34,783 nucleotides of DNA, from NCBI GenBank assembly GCA_017547755.1, contig JAFYOX010000055.1, forward strand, positions 1 through 34,783, given 5' to 3'. How positions within the stretch are numbered: position 1 is the first letter of the stretch; every line of letters begins with the position of its first letter. The notes beneath the pieces were generated by a model that ran no database searches, was not told where the DNA came from, and saw only the letters and a list, made by a program, of their open reading frames with translations. The stretch comes from Clostridia bacterium. Lineage in GTDB: Bacteria > Bacillota > Clostridia > Oscillospirales > CAG-272. Position numbers and translations under genes: made by a program. Of this stretch, positions 23,916-31,329 are shown piece by piece.

Positions 23916-24467
23916 ATGAACTGGAACGAATTGGAGAACGCCTGTCAGCAGTGCAGGGGCTGTGAACTTTGGAAGACGAGAACCAATCTGGTCTTCGGCT
24001 GCGGCAGCCGGGAAGCGGAGCTGATGTTTGTCGGCGAAGGTCCCGGAGAACGAGAAGACGCGACGGGAATCCCGTTCGTCGGTGCGGCGGGGATGCTGCT
24101 CGACCAGTATCTGGCGGCGGTCGGGATCGAGCGTGAGGACGTCTACATTGCCAACATTCTCAAGTGCCGTCCGCCGAACAACCGCGATCCGCTGCCCGAA
24201 GAAGGCGACGCCTGCATCGGTCATCTGCGCGGACAGGTGAAGCTCATCCGTCCGAAGATGATCGTCTGTCTCGGAAGGATCGCCGCCGCACGGCTGATCC
24301 ATCCGGATTATAAAATCACGAGAGAACACGGACAGATCGTCGTGAAGGGAAGCTTCGCCATGACGGCGGTATATCATCCGGCGGCGCTTCTGCGTGATGC
24401 CTCGAAAAAGGAAGATATGCTCCGCGATATGAAGAAGATCAAGGCATATCTCGACGGATTGAACTGA
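23916..24467 (+). CDS. Uracil-DNA glycosylase, family 4
   Basis: A 183-residue iron-sulfur uracil-DNA glycosylase that excises uracil from DNA. Motif 1 is GEGPGEREDATGIPFVG (about 40-56), and the C-terminal motif is VYHPAALLR. Cluster cysteines are C13, C16, C84 and C100, with the spacing usual for family 4. AAGGAG lies seven bases before ATG, which decides the start over a longer frame that runs into the promoter region. The gene is followed by a threonine aldolase-like gene with 50 bp between. Confidence 0.92.
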   Translation: MNWNELENACQQCRGCELWKTRTNLVFGCGSREAELMFVGEGPGEREDATGIPFVGAAGMLLDQYLAAVGIEREDVYIANILKCRPPNNRDPLPEEGDACIGHLRGQVKLIRPKMIVCLGRIAAARLIHPDYKITREHGQIVVKGSFAMTAVYHPAALLRDASKKEDMLRDMKKIKAYLDGLN

Positions 24468-24517
24468 AGAAATCTCTTTCCCGTAAACCATCATACTGTA
24501 AAGGAACATCATCGATT

Positions 24518-25543
24518 ATGATTTCATTTGAAAGCGATTATACGACCGGTGCGCACCCGAAGGTTCTGCAGCGGCTGATCGAAACCAATCTGGAACCTCT
24601 GAACGGCTACGGAGCCGATCCTTACTGTGAAAGCGCACGCCGGAAGATCCGGGAAGCCTGTGAATGTCCCGACGCCGATGTGCATTTTCTGGTCGGCGGC
24701 ACGCAGACCAATTCTACGGTGATCGCCGCACTTCTGCGGGATTACGAAGGGGTCGCTGCCGCGAAGACCGGACACGTCAGCCTGCACGAAGCGGGCGCGG
24801 TCGAATATACCGGACATAAAGTCCTCGAAATTCCGCAGGAAAACGGTAAAATTCAGGCAGATGTCCTTGCGGATTATCTTGCCGCATTCTACGCGGACGA
24901 GGCGCACGAACACATGGTGTTCCCCGGCATGGTCTACATCTCCCATCCGACCGAATACGGGACCCTTTATTCCAAAGCGGAACTCACGGCGATCGCGGAG
25001 ATCTGCCGGAAGTATGAACTTCCGCTGTTCCTGGACGGTGCGCGGCTCGGCTACGGCCTCATGAGCCGGCAGACCGATCTCACCCTGCCGGACATCGCGC
25101 GGCTCTGCGATGTTTTCTACATCGGCGGGACCAAAGTCGGCGCACTCTGCGGCGAAGCGGTTGTTTTCACAAAAAAGAATGCTCCGCGGCATTTTATGAC
25201 CATCACGAAGCAGCACGGCGCGCTTCTTGCGAAAGGACGTCTGCTCGGGATCCAGTTTGACGCGCTCTTTACGGACGGGCTGTACTTTGAGATCGGCCGT
25301 CACGCCATCGATATGGCGGAAAAACTGAAGCGGATGTTCGCGGAAAAGGGGTACGAATTCTTCATGGATTCCCCGACGAACCAGCAGTTCGTGATCCTGT
25401 CGAACGAAAAGTACGAAGAACTGAAGAGATCCGTCGTCATGACGTGGTGGGAACCGTACGGAGATGACGCGTCCGTTGTCCGTTTTGCGGCAAGCTGGTC
25501 GACCACGGAGGAAGACCTTGCCGCGCTCGAAAAACTGCTGTAA
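24518..25543 (+). CDS. Low-specificity threonine aldolase family protein
   Basis: A 341-residue fold-type I PLP enzyme. The PLP lysine is K206 in YIGGTKVGALCG, with the Asp of FLDGARLG (173) contacting the pyridine nitrogen. The N-terminal SDYTTGAHPKVL segment is like that of LtaE. These enzymes cleave threonine or allo-threonine to glycine and acetaldehyde, or are beta-eliminating relatives. A weak GGA site lies well upstream of ATG. It is probably transcribed with the flavodoxin-like gene 27 bp downstream. Confidence 0.87.
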   Translation: MISFESDYTTGAHPKVLQRLIETNLEPLNGYGADPYCESARRKIREACECPDADVHFLVGGTQTNSTVIAALLRDYEGVAAAKTGHVSLHEAGAVEYTGHKVLEIPQENGKIQADVLADYLAAFYADEAHEHMVFPGMVYISHPTEYGTLYSKAELTAIAEICRKYELPLFLDGARLGYGLMSRQTDLTLPDIARLCDVFYIGGTKVGALCGEAVVFTKKNAPRHFMTITKQHGALLAKGRLLGIQFDALFTDGLYFEIGRHAIDMAEKLKRMFAEKGYEFFMDSPTNQQFVILSNEKYEELKRSVVMTWWEPYGDDASVVRFAASWSTTEEDLAALEKLL

Positions 25544-25570
25544 TATACCCGAAAAGAGGAAATTTATATC

Positions 25571-26926
25571 ATGAGAATCTGTGTATTGTCCGGAAGCCCG
25601 AAAGGGAAGAACAGCATCACGTTCCAGACGGTGAAATATATTGCCATGAATCATCCGGAATGCGAGTTTGCGACGCTGCACGTCGGACAGAAGATCCGTT
25701 CGTACGAACGGGACATGACGGCCGCTCTGGAGACCATCCGCAAGGCGGACATCCTTCTGTTCTGCTATCCCGTCTATACCTTCCTTGCGCCGTCCCAGCT
25801 TCACCGCTTCATCGAACTGCTGAAGGGATCCGGCATCGATCTGTCCGGCAAGGGCGCCGCGCAGATCACGACGTCCAAGCATTTCTACGATACCACGGCG
25901 CATGCGTACATCCGTGAAAACTGTGCGGATCTGGGGCTTTCATGGCTCGGTACGCTTTCCGCCGACATGGACGATCTCACAAAGCCCGAAGGACAGAAGG
26001 CGGCGCGTGATTTCTGGGATCTCGTTCTCTGGCGCGCCGAAGAAGGCATTGCGGAGCCGGTATTCCTGCCGGAAAAACGTCCGGTACCCGCGTATACCCG
26101 TATCTACGACCTTTTTGACGATATGCCGAAGATGGACGGCAAGAAAGTGACGATCGTTGCCGACCTGCGGGAAGGGGACGACAGTCTTGCCGCGATGATC
26201 GACGATTTCCGGGCGCGTTTCCCGTACGAATCCCGTCTGGTGAATATCGCGGAATATCCCTTCTCGGGCGGATGTCTCGGCTGTTTCGGATGTGCCGCCG
26301 ACGGAAAGTGCATCTACAAGGACGGTTTTGATACCTTCCTGCGCGAAGAGATCCAGTCCGCGGACGCCATTGTATATGCATTCACGATCCGCGACCACTC
26401 CATGGGTGCGCGGATGAAGATGTACGACGACCGTCAGTTCTGCAACGGGCACCGCACCGTCACGATGGGAAGCCCCACGGCGTACCTCATTCACGGTGAC
26501 CTTGCGGCGGAAGCGAATCTGCGCACGGTCATCGATGGCCGCGCGGATGTCGGACGGAATTTCCTTGCGGGGATTGCCACGGACAGCGGAAATCTCGGCA
26601 CCGTGGCGGATTCGCTGGTGTACGCGCTTGAAAACAAAGTCAGCCTGCCGCAGACTTTCCTCGGTGTGGGCGGCATGAAGATTTTCCGCGACCTGATCTG
26701 GATCATGCAGGGCATGATGAAGGCGGATCACGAATTCTATCTGGAACACGGAATGTACGACTTCCCGCAGAAGGAAAAAGCGACGATCCTCAAGATGAAA
26801 GCGGTCGGCGCGATGATCTCGAACCCGAAGATCAAGTCGAAAATGGGCAGTAAAATGACCGAAGGCATGCTCATGCCGTATACGAAGGTTCTGAAGCAGT
26901 GCGCGAAGGAACTGGAGAAGAAATAA
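25571..26926 (+). CDS. Double flavodoxin-fold NAD(P)H-dependent oxidoreductase
   Basis: A 451-residue protein with two flavodoxin-like FMN reductase modules. The first (1 to about 185) has ICVLSGSPKGKNS, the FMN phosphate loop, and FCYPVYTFLAP. The second (about 190 to 370) starts at KVTIVADLREGDD and holds GGCLGCFGCAADGKCIYKD, a cysteine pattern seen in iron-sulfur flavoproteins. The second module's phosphate loop is degenerate (VADLREGDDS). A Lys/Met-rich helical tail ends the protein. An electron-transfer or quinone/metal reductase role is likely. GAGG lies before ATG. It ends near a new promoter for the next gene. Confidence 0.8.
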   Translation: MRICVLSGSPKGKNSITFQTVKYIAMNHPECEFATLHVGQKIRSYERDMTAALETIRKADILLFCYPVYTFLAPSQLHRFIELLKGSGIDLSGKGAAQITTSKHFYDTTAHAYIRENCADLGLSWLGTLSADMDDLTKPEGQKAARDFWDLVLWRAEEGIAEPVFLPEKRPVPAYTRIYDLFDDMPKMDGKKVTIVADLREGDDSLAAMIDDFRARFPYESRLVNIAEYPFSGGCLGCFGCAADGKCIYKDGFDTFLREEIQSADAIVYAFTIRDHSMGARMKMYDDRQFCNGHRTVTMGSPTAYLIHGDLAAEANLRTVIDGRADVGRNFLAGIATDSGNLGTVADSLVYALENKVSLPQTFLGVGGMKIFRDLIWIMQGMMKADHEFYLEHGMYDFPQKEKATILKMKAVGAMISNPKIKSKMGSKMTEGMLMPYTKVLKQCAKELEKK

Positions 26927-26961
26927 GGAAATATGAGACGAAACTCCGGGTATACATACAC

Positions 26962-26990
26962 TTGACAAACACGAAATAATGTGCTATAAT
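26962..26990 (+). promoter_or_regulatory. Consensus promoter of the orphan HTH gene
   Basis: A perfect TTGACA and a perfect TATAAT are 17 bp apart, 33 bp before the start codon. Confidence 0.88.
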
Positions 26991-27022
26991 CCACCCATAA
27001 AAAACGAAAAGGAGAGTGGATT

Positions 27023-27427
27023 ATGAACGAAAGCAGATCCGCAGACGGAGTGACTCTGCGGGAATTGTCGCAGCTGCGGGATCTTCAGCGGGAGATCCGG
27101 CTGGATACGGAGCGGCTGAACCGGCTGGACGTGACGCTGTATCCGTCGGTGCGGCTGAATCCGGATCGTGCGGCACTGGCTCCGTATGCGGCGGAGATCC
27201 GGGATGTGATCCGCGACAAGCGCGCACGCTGTCTGCGCGAACGTCTGCGCCTGGAGCGGTACATCGCGTCCGTGGATGACAGCCTTGTCCGGATGGCGAT
27301 GACGCTGCGGTTCCTTGACGGGATGCACTGGCGGGCGGTGGCGATGCGCATCGGCGGCGGAAATACGGAAGACAGCGTCAAGAAGATGGTCTACCGGTAC
27401 ATCCGGCAGCATGGAAAAAGTCTTTGA
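27023..27427 (+). CDS. Phage-type sigma-70 region 4-like HTH protein
   Basis: A 134-residue protein. The first 90 residues are charged and helical (probably coiled coil). The C-terminal 45 residues are a sigma region 4-like helix-turn-helix with the pattern RFLDGMHWRAVAMRIGGGNTEDSVKKMVYRYI. This is characteristic of phage late-gene activators and DUF1492/RinA-like proteins. GGAGAG lies before ATG. It sits outside the tRNA-Leu island, 800 bp left of attL, under a perfect promoter, with no phage genes adjacent. The family call is by shape, not by a search. Confidence 0.65.
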   Translation: MNESRSADGVTLRELSQLRDLQREIRLDTERLNRLDVTLYPSVRLNPDRAALAPYAAEIRDVIRDKRARCLRERLRLERYIASVDDSLVRMAMTLRFLDGMHWRAVAMRIGGGNTEDSVKKMVYRYIRQHGKSL

Positions 27428-27523
27428 TTTCTTATGCGGTCCCGGGATAACCGGAGAGGTTTGCCGCAGGTTTCCGAAACCTCTCACAGAACTGAGTTAC
27501 TGCAATACAGTTGGAGATAAAAA

Positions 27524-28177
27524 ATGAACAATCTTACGATCCGTCTTGAAACGGAAAAAGACTACAGAGAAGTCGAAAATCTGACCCGTGAGGCGTTCTG
27601 GAACGTCTATAAGCCGGGGGCAGACGAGCATTATTTTGTCCATATGATGCGTTCGCATCCCGATTTTATTCCCGAACTCGCTTTTGTTCTGGAAAAGGAC
27701 GGACGGATCATCGGCAATATCATGTACACGAAGGCGTGGCTTGAAGACGAAAACGGCGAACGGAAAGAAATTCTGACGTTCGGACCGCTCTGTGTCGCGC
27801 CGGAATATCAGCGTCAGAAGCTCGGAAAGCTCCTGATCGAACATTCCTTTGAAGCGGCACGGAAAATGGGTTACGACGTGAACATCAATTTCGGGAATCC
27901 CGGAAATTACGTCGGCAGAGGTTTCGTGAGCTGCAAAAAGAAGAATGTTTCGTTTGGCGTCCCGGGCAATTTCCCGACGGCGCTTCTTGTATGCGAACTC
28001 GTCCCGGGCGTACTGGACGGAAAGAATTGGATGTACATCGCATCCACCGCCGCGGACTGCTGTGACGATGCTGCCGCAGTCGAAGCGTTTGACGCATCCT
28101 TCCCGCCGAAGGAAAAGGCATGGCAGCCCAGCCAGGAGGAATTCTATATTTACAGCCATTCCTCCGTTGTCCGCTGA
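27524..28177 (+). CDS. GNAT family N-acetyltransferase
   Basis: A 217-residue acetyltransferase of the YhbS-like group. It starts with IRLETEKDYREVENLTREAFW. The acetyl-CoA binding motif is CVAPEYQRQKLGKLLIEHSF, and a YVGRGFVSC segment follows. The substrate is unknown. It has a TTGGAG site before ATG and a very strong terminator whose end touches the attL repeat of the island. It is the last host gene before the island. Confidence 0.87.
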   Translation: MNNLTIRLETEKDYREVENLTREAFWNVYKPGADEHYFVHMMRSHPDFIPELAFVLEKDGRIIGNIMYTKAWLEDENGERKEILTFGPLCVAPEYQRQKLGKLLIEHSFEAARKMGYDVNINFGNPGNYVGRGFVSCKKKNVSFGVPGNFPTALLVCELVPGVLDGKNWMYIASTAADCCDDAAAVEAFDASFPPKEKAWQPSQEEFYIYSHSSVVR

Positions 28178-28200
28178 CCTGCTGAATAGCAAAACAAAAA

Positions 28201-28234
28201 CCACGGTAATTCCTGTGAATTGCCGTGGTTTTTT
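28201..28234 (+). terminator. Terminator of the GNAT gene
   Basis: The arms CCACGGTAATTC/GAATTGCCGTGG (one G-T pair) are followed by six T. The T run ends exactly where the attL repeat begins. Confidence 0.93.
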
Positions 28235-28256
28235 CTGCGGGTAACAGGCTTGAACC
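28235..28256. repeat. attL: copy of the tRNA-Leu 3' end
   Basis: CTGCGGGTAACAGG then CTTGAACC reproduces, on the plus strand, the complement of the acceptor 3' strand and T arm of the tRNA-Leu at 34649-34727. One base (an A between the two blocks) is missing relative to the right copy. Finding a 3' tRNA fragment 6.4 kb from an intact tRNA with phage genes between is the classic product of site-specific integration. Confidence 0.8.
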
Positions 28257-28310
28257 CGAGGAGCGTATTTCATTCTCCTCAGATTCGCCTGTTTTCTTTT
28301 ATTTTCTCAC

Positions 28311-28568
28311 TTATTCATCATGTTCTTCGACAACGGGAATTGCTGGTTCAATTGTCTGTTCCGGTTCCGGTACAGGTTCAACGACTGGTTCCGGAACGAC
28401 CAGTGTTTCGATTACATCCGTTTCAGGAACATATAATTCCTCGATGGTATAGTAAATATCGTTGAATTCTTCCATCGTGAACAGTTCCGCGTCGATGAGC
28501 TGCCGTGCGAGCGGTTCATCGCTGCCGTTCGGATTTGCGGACAGTGCGGCATGGGAGATTCCTTTCAA
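28311..28568 (-). CDS. Small acidic Pro/Glu/Val-rich protein
   Basis: An 85-residue protein of unknown function. Its start TTG overlaps the repressor stop (TTGA), suggesting translational coupling, though no clear ribosome binding site is seen. The N-terminal 50 residues are a short helical region (ARQLIDAELFTMEEFNDIYY). The tail is a run of Val-Pro-Glu repeats (PEPVVEPVPEPEQ) ending in EEHDE, strongly acidic and probably disordered. It may be an accessory of the repressor, for example an acidic anti-repressor or DNA mimic, but this is a guess from gene order and charge. Confidence 0.6.
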   Translation of the reverse strand: MKGISHAALSANPNGSDEPLARQLIDAELFTMEEFNDIYYTIEELYVPETDVIETLVVPEPVVEPVPEPEQTIEPAIPVVEEHDE

Positions 28569-29188
28569 AACTTTGCGCGTAATTCAACGACTTTTCCGAT
28601 GATTATGACCGGAAGTTCCGCCACTTCCTGCTTGGAGTAAAACATCGGTTCGTAATCCGGATTGGTGGAAATCAGCATCAGACCCTGCGGGGTCTTTTTT
28701 ATTTTCTTGCAGGTTGCCGTGTCGCCGTTGACCTTGACGATCGCGGTCTCTCCGTTTTCGACATCGGGCTGCAGACGCACGATCACGATATCGCCGCTGC
28801 TGATCTTCGGCTCCATGCTGTCTCCGTGAATACGGAGCGCGAAGAAGTCTCCGCCGCGGGCCATATCTTCAGAGATTTCTTCCCAGTCGTCCGGATTTTC
28901 GCTGTCGAAGTTTTCGATGGTTTCAATCGGAAGACCGGCGGCGACTTCGCCGTATACGGGGATACGGATACCCTTCCGGCGGGGAGCGGAAACAGTTTTG
29001 TCGTCCCGGCCGAGAAGATAGTCAACGGAGACGTTGAAGTATTCGGCGAGCTTCAGCATGGTTTCGGTGTCTGGCTGACGTTTGCCGTTTTCCCATTGGT
29101 TGTAAGTATTAGCGGGAATACCGATCAAAGCTGCGAAATCTTTCTGAGAGATTCCTTGTTTTTGACGTAATTCTTTCAGACGTTTCAT
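28565..29188 (-). CDS. CI-type repressor with autocleaving S24 domain
   Basis: A 207-residue phage repressor. Residues 4-58 are a helix-turn-helix (ISQKDFAALIGIPANTYNQWENG). The C-terminal S24/LexA-like peptidase has the cleavage site Ala84-Gly85 (GEVAAG), nucleophile Ser124 (HGDSMEP) and general base Lys161 or Lys162 (TATCKKI). In LexA and lambda CI such domains self-cleave when RecA is activated by DNA damage, releasing the prophage. It is divergent from the late-gene unit across a six-operator region and followed by the small acidic gene. The start has GGAG seven bases before ATG. Confidence 0.93.
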   Translation of the reverse strand: MKRLKELRQKQGISQKDFAALIGIPANTYNQWENGKRQPDTETMLKLAEYFNVSVDYLLGRDDKTVSAPRRKGIRIPVYGEVAAGLPIETIENFDSENPDDWEEISEDMARGGDFFALRIHGDSMEPKISSGDIVIVRLQPDVENGETAIVKVNGDTATCKKIKKTPQGLMLISTNPDYEPMFYSKQEVAELPVIIIGKVVELRAKF

Positions 29189-29251
29189 TTCTATACTCCA
29201 TACTTGTGTGATTCACAGATTGAGGTTCACAAATTGTGAATTCTCGATTAT

Positions 29252-29280
29252 ATTATAAGTCACAAAATGTGATAATTCAA
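29252..29280 (-). promoter_or_regulatory. Leftward promoter of the repressor
   Basis: On the minus strand TTGAAT and a perfect TATAAT are 17 bp apart. The spacer holds the operator centred at 29266, so the repressor would regulate itself. Confidence 0.7.
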
Positions 29281-29318
29281 TATAATTCTCAAAAAGTGAA
29301 TAAATTTTTGATACCCAC

Positions 29319-29347
29319 TTGACAATTCTCAGTTTGTGAGTTATAAT
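29319..29347 (+). promoter_or_regulatory. Rightward promoter of the island's gene unit
   Basis: A perfect TTGACA and a perfect TATAAT are 17 bp apart. The spacer is exactly filled by the operator at 29326-29340, and another operator (29351-29365) lies at the start site. Confidence 0.88.
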
Positions 29348-29385
29348 AAATTCACGGATTGAGAATAACAGGAGGGGTTATCAAA

Positions 29386-29709
29386 ATGTTATTGAAAGAG
29401 AAGCGACAGGTGCGTGGAATTCCGCAGAATGACCTTGCCGTTCGGGTAGGAGTGAAGACGAAAGCGGTGAGAAGCTGGCGAAGTTTTATACCGACCTCGG
29501 TAAGGAAGAGGACGAAGTTCCGGTGTACAAGGCAACGGTCGGACTCGGCGGTGAATGCGGCGAAAATCAAGTACAGCAGGGTGAAGATCAAGGCGTCCGG
29601 ACGTCTGAAACCGGAGATGGTGAAGCAGGTCGAGTGGATACGGAAGCTGTTCAAACCGGCGGAGACGATTGAAGTGTTCGACTTCGCGGATATCGCAGAG
29701 GAGGAATAA
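29386..29709 (+). CDS. HTH-type small protein, possibly frame-disrupted (Cro position)
   Basis: A 107-residue open frame with GGAGGGG ten bases before ATG, at the position of a cro gene. Residues 1-32 read like a degenerate Cro/CI helix-turn-helix (MLLKEKRQVRGIPQNDLAVR...). The middle is low-complexity basic sequence, while the second frame over the same bases reads as protein (EKLAKFYTDLGKEEDEVPVYK). The C-terminus (KPEMVKQVEWIRKLFKP, then an acidic end) is again protein-like in the first frame. Two small compensating indels, or an old deletion, would explain this. It may be a real short protein, so it is listed as a low-confidence gene. Confidence 0.45.
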   Translation: MLLKEKRQVRGIPQNDLAVRVGVKTKAVRSWRSFIPTSVRKRTKFRCTRQRSDSAVNAAKIKYSRVKIKASGRLKPEMVKQVEWIRKLFKPAETIEVFDFADIAEEE

Positions 29710-29710
29710 T

Positions 29711-30064
29711 ATGGTCGGTTACAACGAAAGTATGCTGGTGAACGAGATCATCCGCAAATTGTATCCGTGGGTACATATGCAGCGTGCGAACGTGATCCGC
29801 GGCACGCATGACGGAAGAAGACTGAATACCGGACTGCCGAAGGGGTTTCCCGACCTCTTCGGCACTCTGCCCGCAGAGAAGAACCGTTACGGTGTGGCAG
29901 TGCCGGTGTTCATCGAATGCAAGCTGGGATACAACAAACCCTCGCCGGAACAGAAAAAGTTCATCGCGGACGAGCTGGCGAAAGGCTCGATTGCGGGGGT
30001 GTGCTATTCGGTCGAAGACGCACTTGCGCTGATCCGGCCGCATCTGAAGACTTCACGAATTTAA
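29711..30064 (+). CDS. VRR-NUC domain nuclease
   Basis: A 117-residue stand-alone VRR-NUC endonuclease of the PD-(D/E)XK fold. The catalytic Asp is in GFPDLFG and the E-x-K pair in VFIECKLGYNKPSPEQKKF. Phage members are thought to act in DNA recombination or replication as structure-specific nucleases, with a site for dimerisation. GAGGAGGAA lies before ATG, which follows the previous stop by one base. It is the first complete gene of the rightward unit. Confidence 0.92.
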   Translation: MVGYNESMLVNEIIRKLYPWVHMQRANVIRGTHDGRRLNTGLPKGFPDLFGTLPAEKNRYGVAVPVFIECKLGYNKPSPEQKKFIADELAKGSIAGVCYSVEDALALIRPHLKTSRI

Positions 30065-30079
30065 GATTGGAGAGAAACA

Positions 30080-31093
30080 ATGTCAAGACCGCGTAAAAAG
30101 GGCTTGACGTACTTTCCGAAGGATGTTGATTTTTATCAGGATGAGAAGGTCATCGACCTGCTGATGAAGTACGGTCCTCTTGGACTGGTTACGTTTGATG
30201 TTCTTCTCACCATGGTCTACCGCGAAGGCTACTATATCGAAATGTCACCCTCGAAAGCCGCGCTTCTTGTTGTGCGCACCGTTGGGGACAGTTGGTATAA
30301 ACGAAACGGTATGACTCCCATAAACTTTGCCGCTGAGATTATTCAGTACTGCGCCGAGATCGGACTTTTCAATGCGTCCCTTGTGAAGCAGAATGTTATT
30401 ACCTCAGTCGGAATCCAGCGTCGCTACGCCGCCGTGACGGTGCGAAACAAAGTTGATAAGTCAAAGTATTGGCTTCTTGAAAGCGAACCCGCACAGGAGG
30501 CCTTGGAAAGTGCGTCAAAAAACGGGGTTTCTGCGGAGAAAAAAGGAGTTTCTGCAACAGAAACTCCGATAAAATCCGCAAAAATGCCACAAAGAAAAGG
30601 AAATAAAAGAAGAGTAAATAAAACAAAATTAAAGAAGATGACTGCGCCGCCGAAACGGCGTCGTCTGACCTTCCGCTGCCGCGTCATCACCGAGAAAAAA
30701 AGCGAGATTATAAAGAGGGAATACGGACGGATTCTTCCGGGAATGCCGGATGCCGTAATAACATCGAAGCTGCTGCGGCATCTGGCAAAAGCGGATAAGG
30801 GGATTGGCATATACCGGAAGTTGTTTGAGACGGCGGCGAAGAGTACGTTTCTTACAACACCAAAAACGGGATGGCGGTGTGATCTGGAATGGCTGTGTGA
30901 CCCGGCGAATATGGAGAAGGTATTGGCGGGGAAGTACAGCGATTACGGAAAGCAGACACGGGAACCGGAGTCTGTACCGCTGGCGTCAAGTTTTGATGTG
31001 GATGATTTCTTTGCGGCGTCAATGGCACGTTCGGCGAAAACAACTGCGGCGGAGGATGACGATGATGTCCTGCCGTGGCTGAAAGGAGATTGA
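30080..31093 (+). CDS. Lin1244/Lin1753 (DUF4373) phage replication protein
   Basis: A 337-residue protein. Residues 5-90 (KKGLTYFPKDVDFYQDEKVIDLL, then FDVLLTMVYREGYYIE) form the winged-helix Lin1244/Lin1753 domain of phage DnaD-like replication proteins. A lysine-rich linker from about 150 to 220 is unusual and carries many A-runs. The C-terminal FETAAKSTFLTT, GWRCDLEWLCDP and LAGKYSDYG segments are typical of the family. It probably acts with a helicase loader at the phage origin, but no helicase or DnaC-like gene is present here. GGAGAG lies before ATG. Confidence 0.85.
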   Translation: MSRPRKKGLTYFPKDVDFYQDEKVIDLLMKYGPLGLVTFDVLLTMVYREGYYIEMSPSKAALLVVRTVGDSWYKRNGMTPINFAAEIIQYCAEIGLFNASLVKQNVITSVGIQRRYAAVTVRNKVDKSKYWLLESEPAQEALESASKNGVSAEKKGVSATETPIKSAKMPQRKGNKRRVNKTKLKKMTAPPKRRRLTFRCRVITEKKSEIIKREYGRILPGMPDAVITSKLLRHLAKADKGIGIYRKLFETAAKSTFLTTPKTGWRCDLEWLCDPANMEKVLAGKYSDYGKQTREPESVPLASSFDVDDFFAASMARSAKTTAAEDDDDVLPWLKGD

Positions 31094-31095
31094 GT

Positions 31096-31329
31096 ATGAA
31101 CTACCGGCTCTGGCAGATCGACGTCGACCGGAGCATCTACGAAATGACATACGAAGGGCAATGTCCGGAAGAAGGCAAAACCATTCCGGAGATTCTTGAG
31201 GAACTGTTCCTCCGGTTCAACCGGACGTATCTTCTGCCAGCTGAACACCGACGACGGGGAATATCCCATGATCGCGTCGGAGCTGTACAACAACAATGCC
31301 TATGTAAAAGTAGGTGTAACGAACGATAA
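31096..31329 (+). CDS. Small phage protein, 3' end probably disrupted
   Basis: A 77-residue open frame starting two bases after the previous stop, with GAAAGGAG before ATG. The first 48 residues (MNYRLWQIDVDRSIYEM ... LEELFLRFNRTYLLP) look like a genuine small early phage protein. The last 30 (AEHRRRG ... CKSRCNER) are a frame shifted from the next gene. The protein-like part ends at about 31240 and a different protein-like frame begins there, suggesting a deletion or frameshift. The function is unknown. Confidence 0.55.
   Translation: MNYRLWQIDVDRSIYEMTYEGQCPEEGKTIPEILEELFLRFNRTYLLPAEHRRRGISHDRVGAVQQQCLCKSRCNER

Larger units (their letters stand above)
29212..29365. promoter_or_regulatory. 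Six-operator array of the phage repressor
   Basis: Six copies of a 15-bp partly palindromic site fitting TTCnCA-n3-TGnGAA: 29212-29226, 29226-29240 (perfect palindrome TTCACAAATTGTGAA), 29259-29273, 29286-29300, 29326-29340 and 29351-29365. The third and fifth lie in the -35/-10 spacers of the leftward and rightward promoters. The sites fill the 197 bp between the divergent genes. Confidence 0.85.

Noticed and set aside
27429-27438. TCTTATGCGG matches the 5' flank and start of tRNA-Leu and might be a second att site
   Set aside because: Ten bases on the other strand can match by chance in 34.8 kb, and no further tRNA sequence follows.
28258-28280. Hairpin GAGGAG/CTCCTC just inside attL as a terminator of the repressor unit
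   Set aside because: It lacks a T run on the minus strand and partly overlaps imperfect pairing with the att sequence. It may be structural but I cannot support a terminator.
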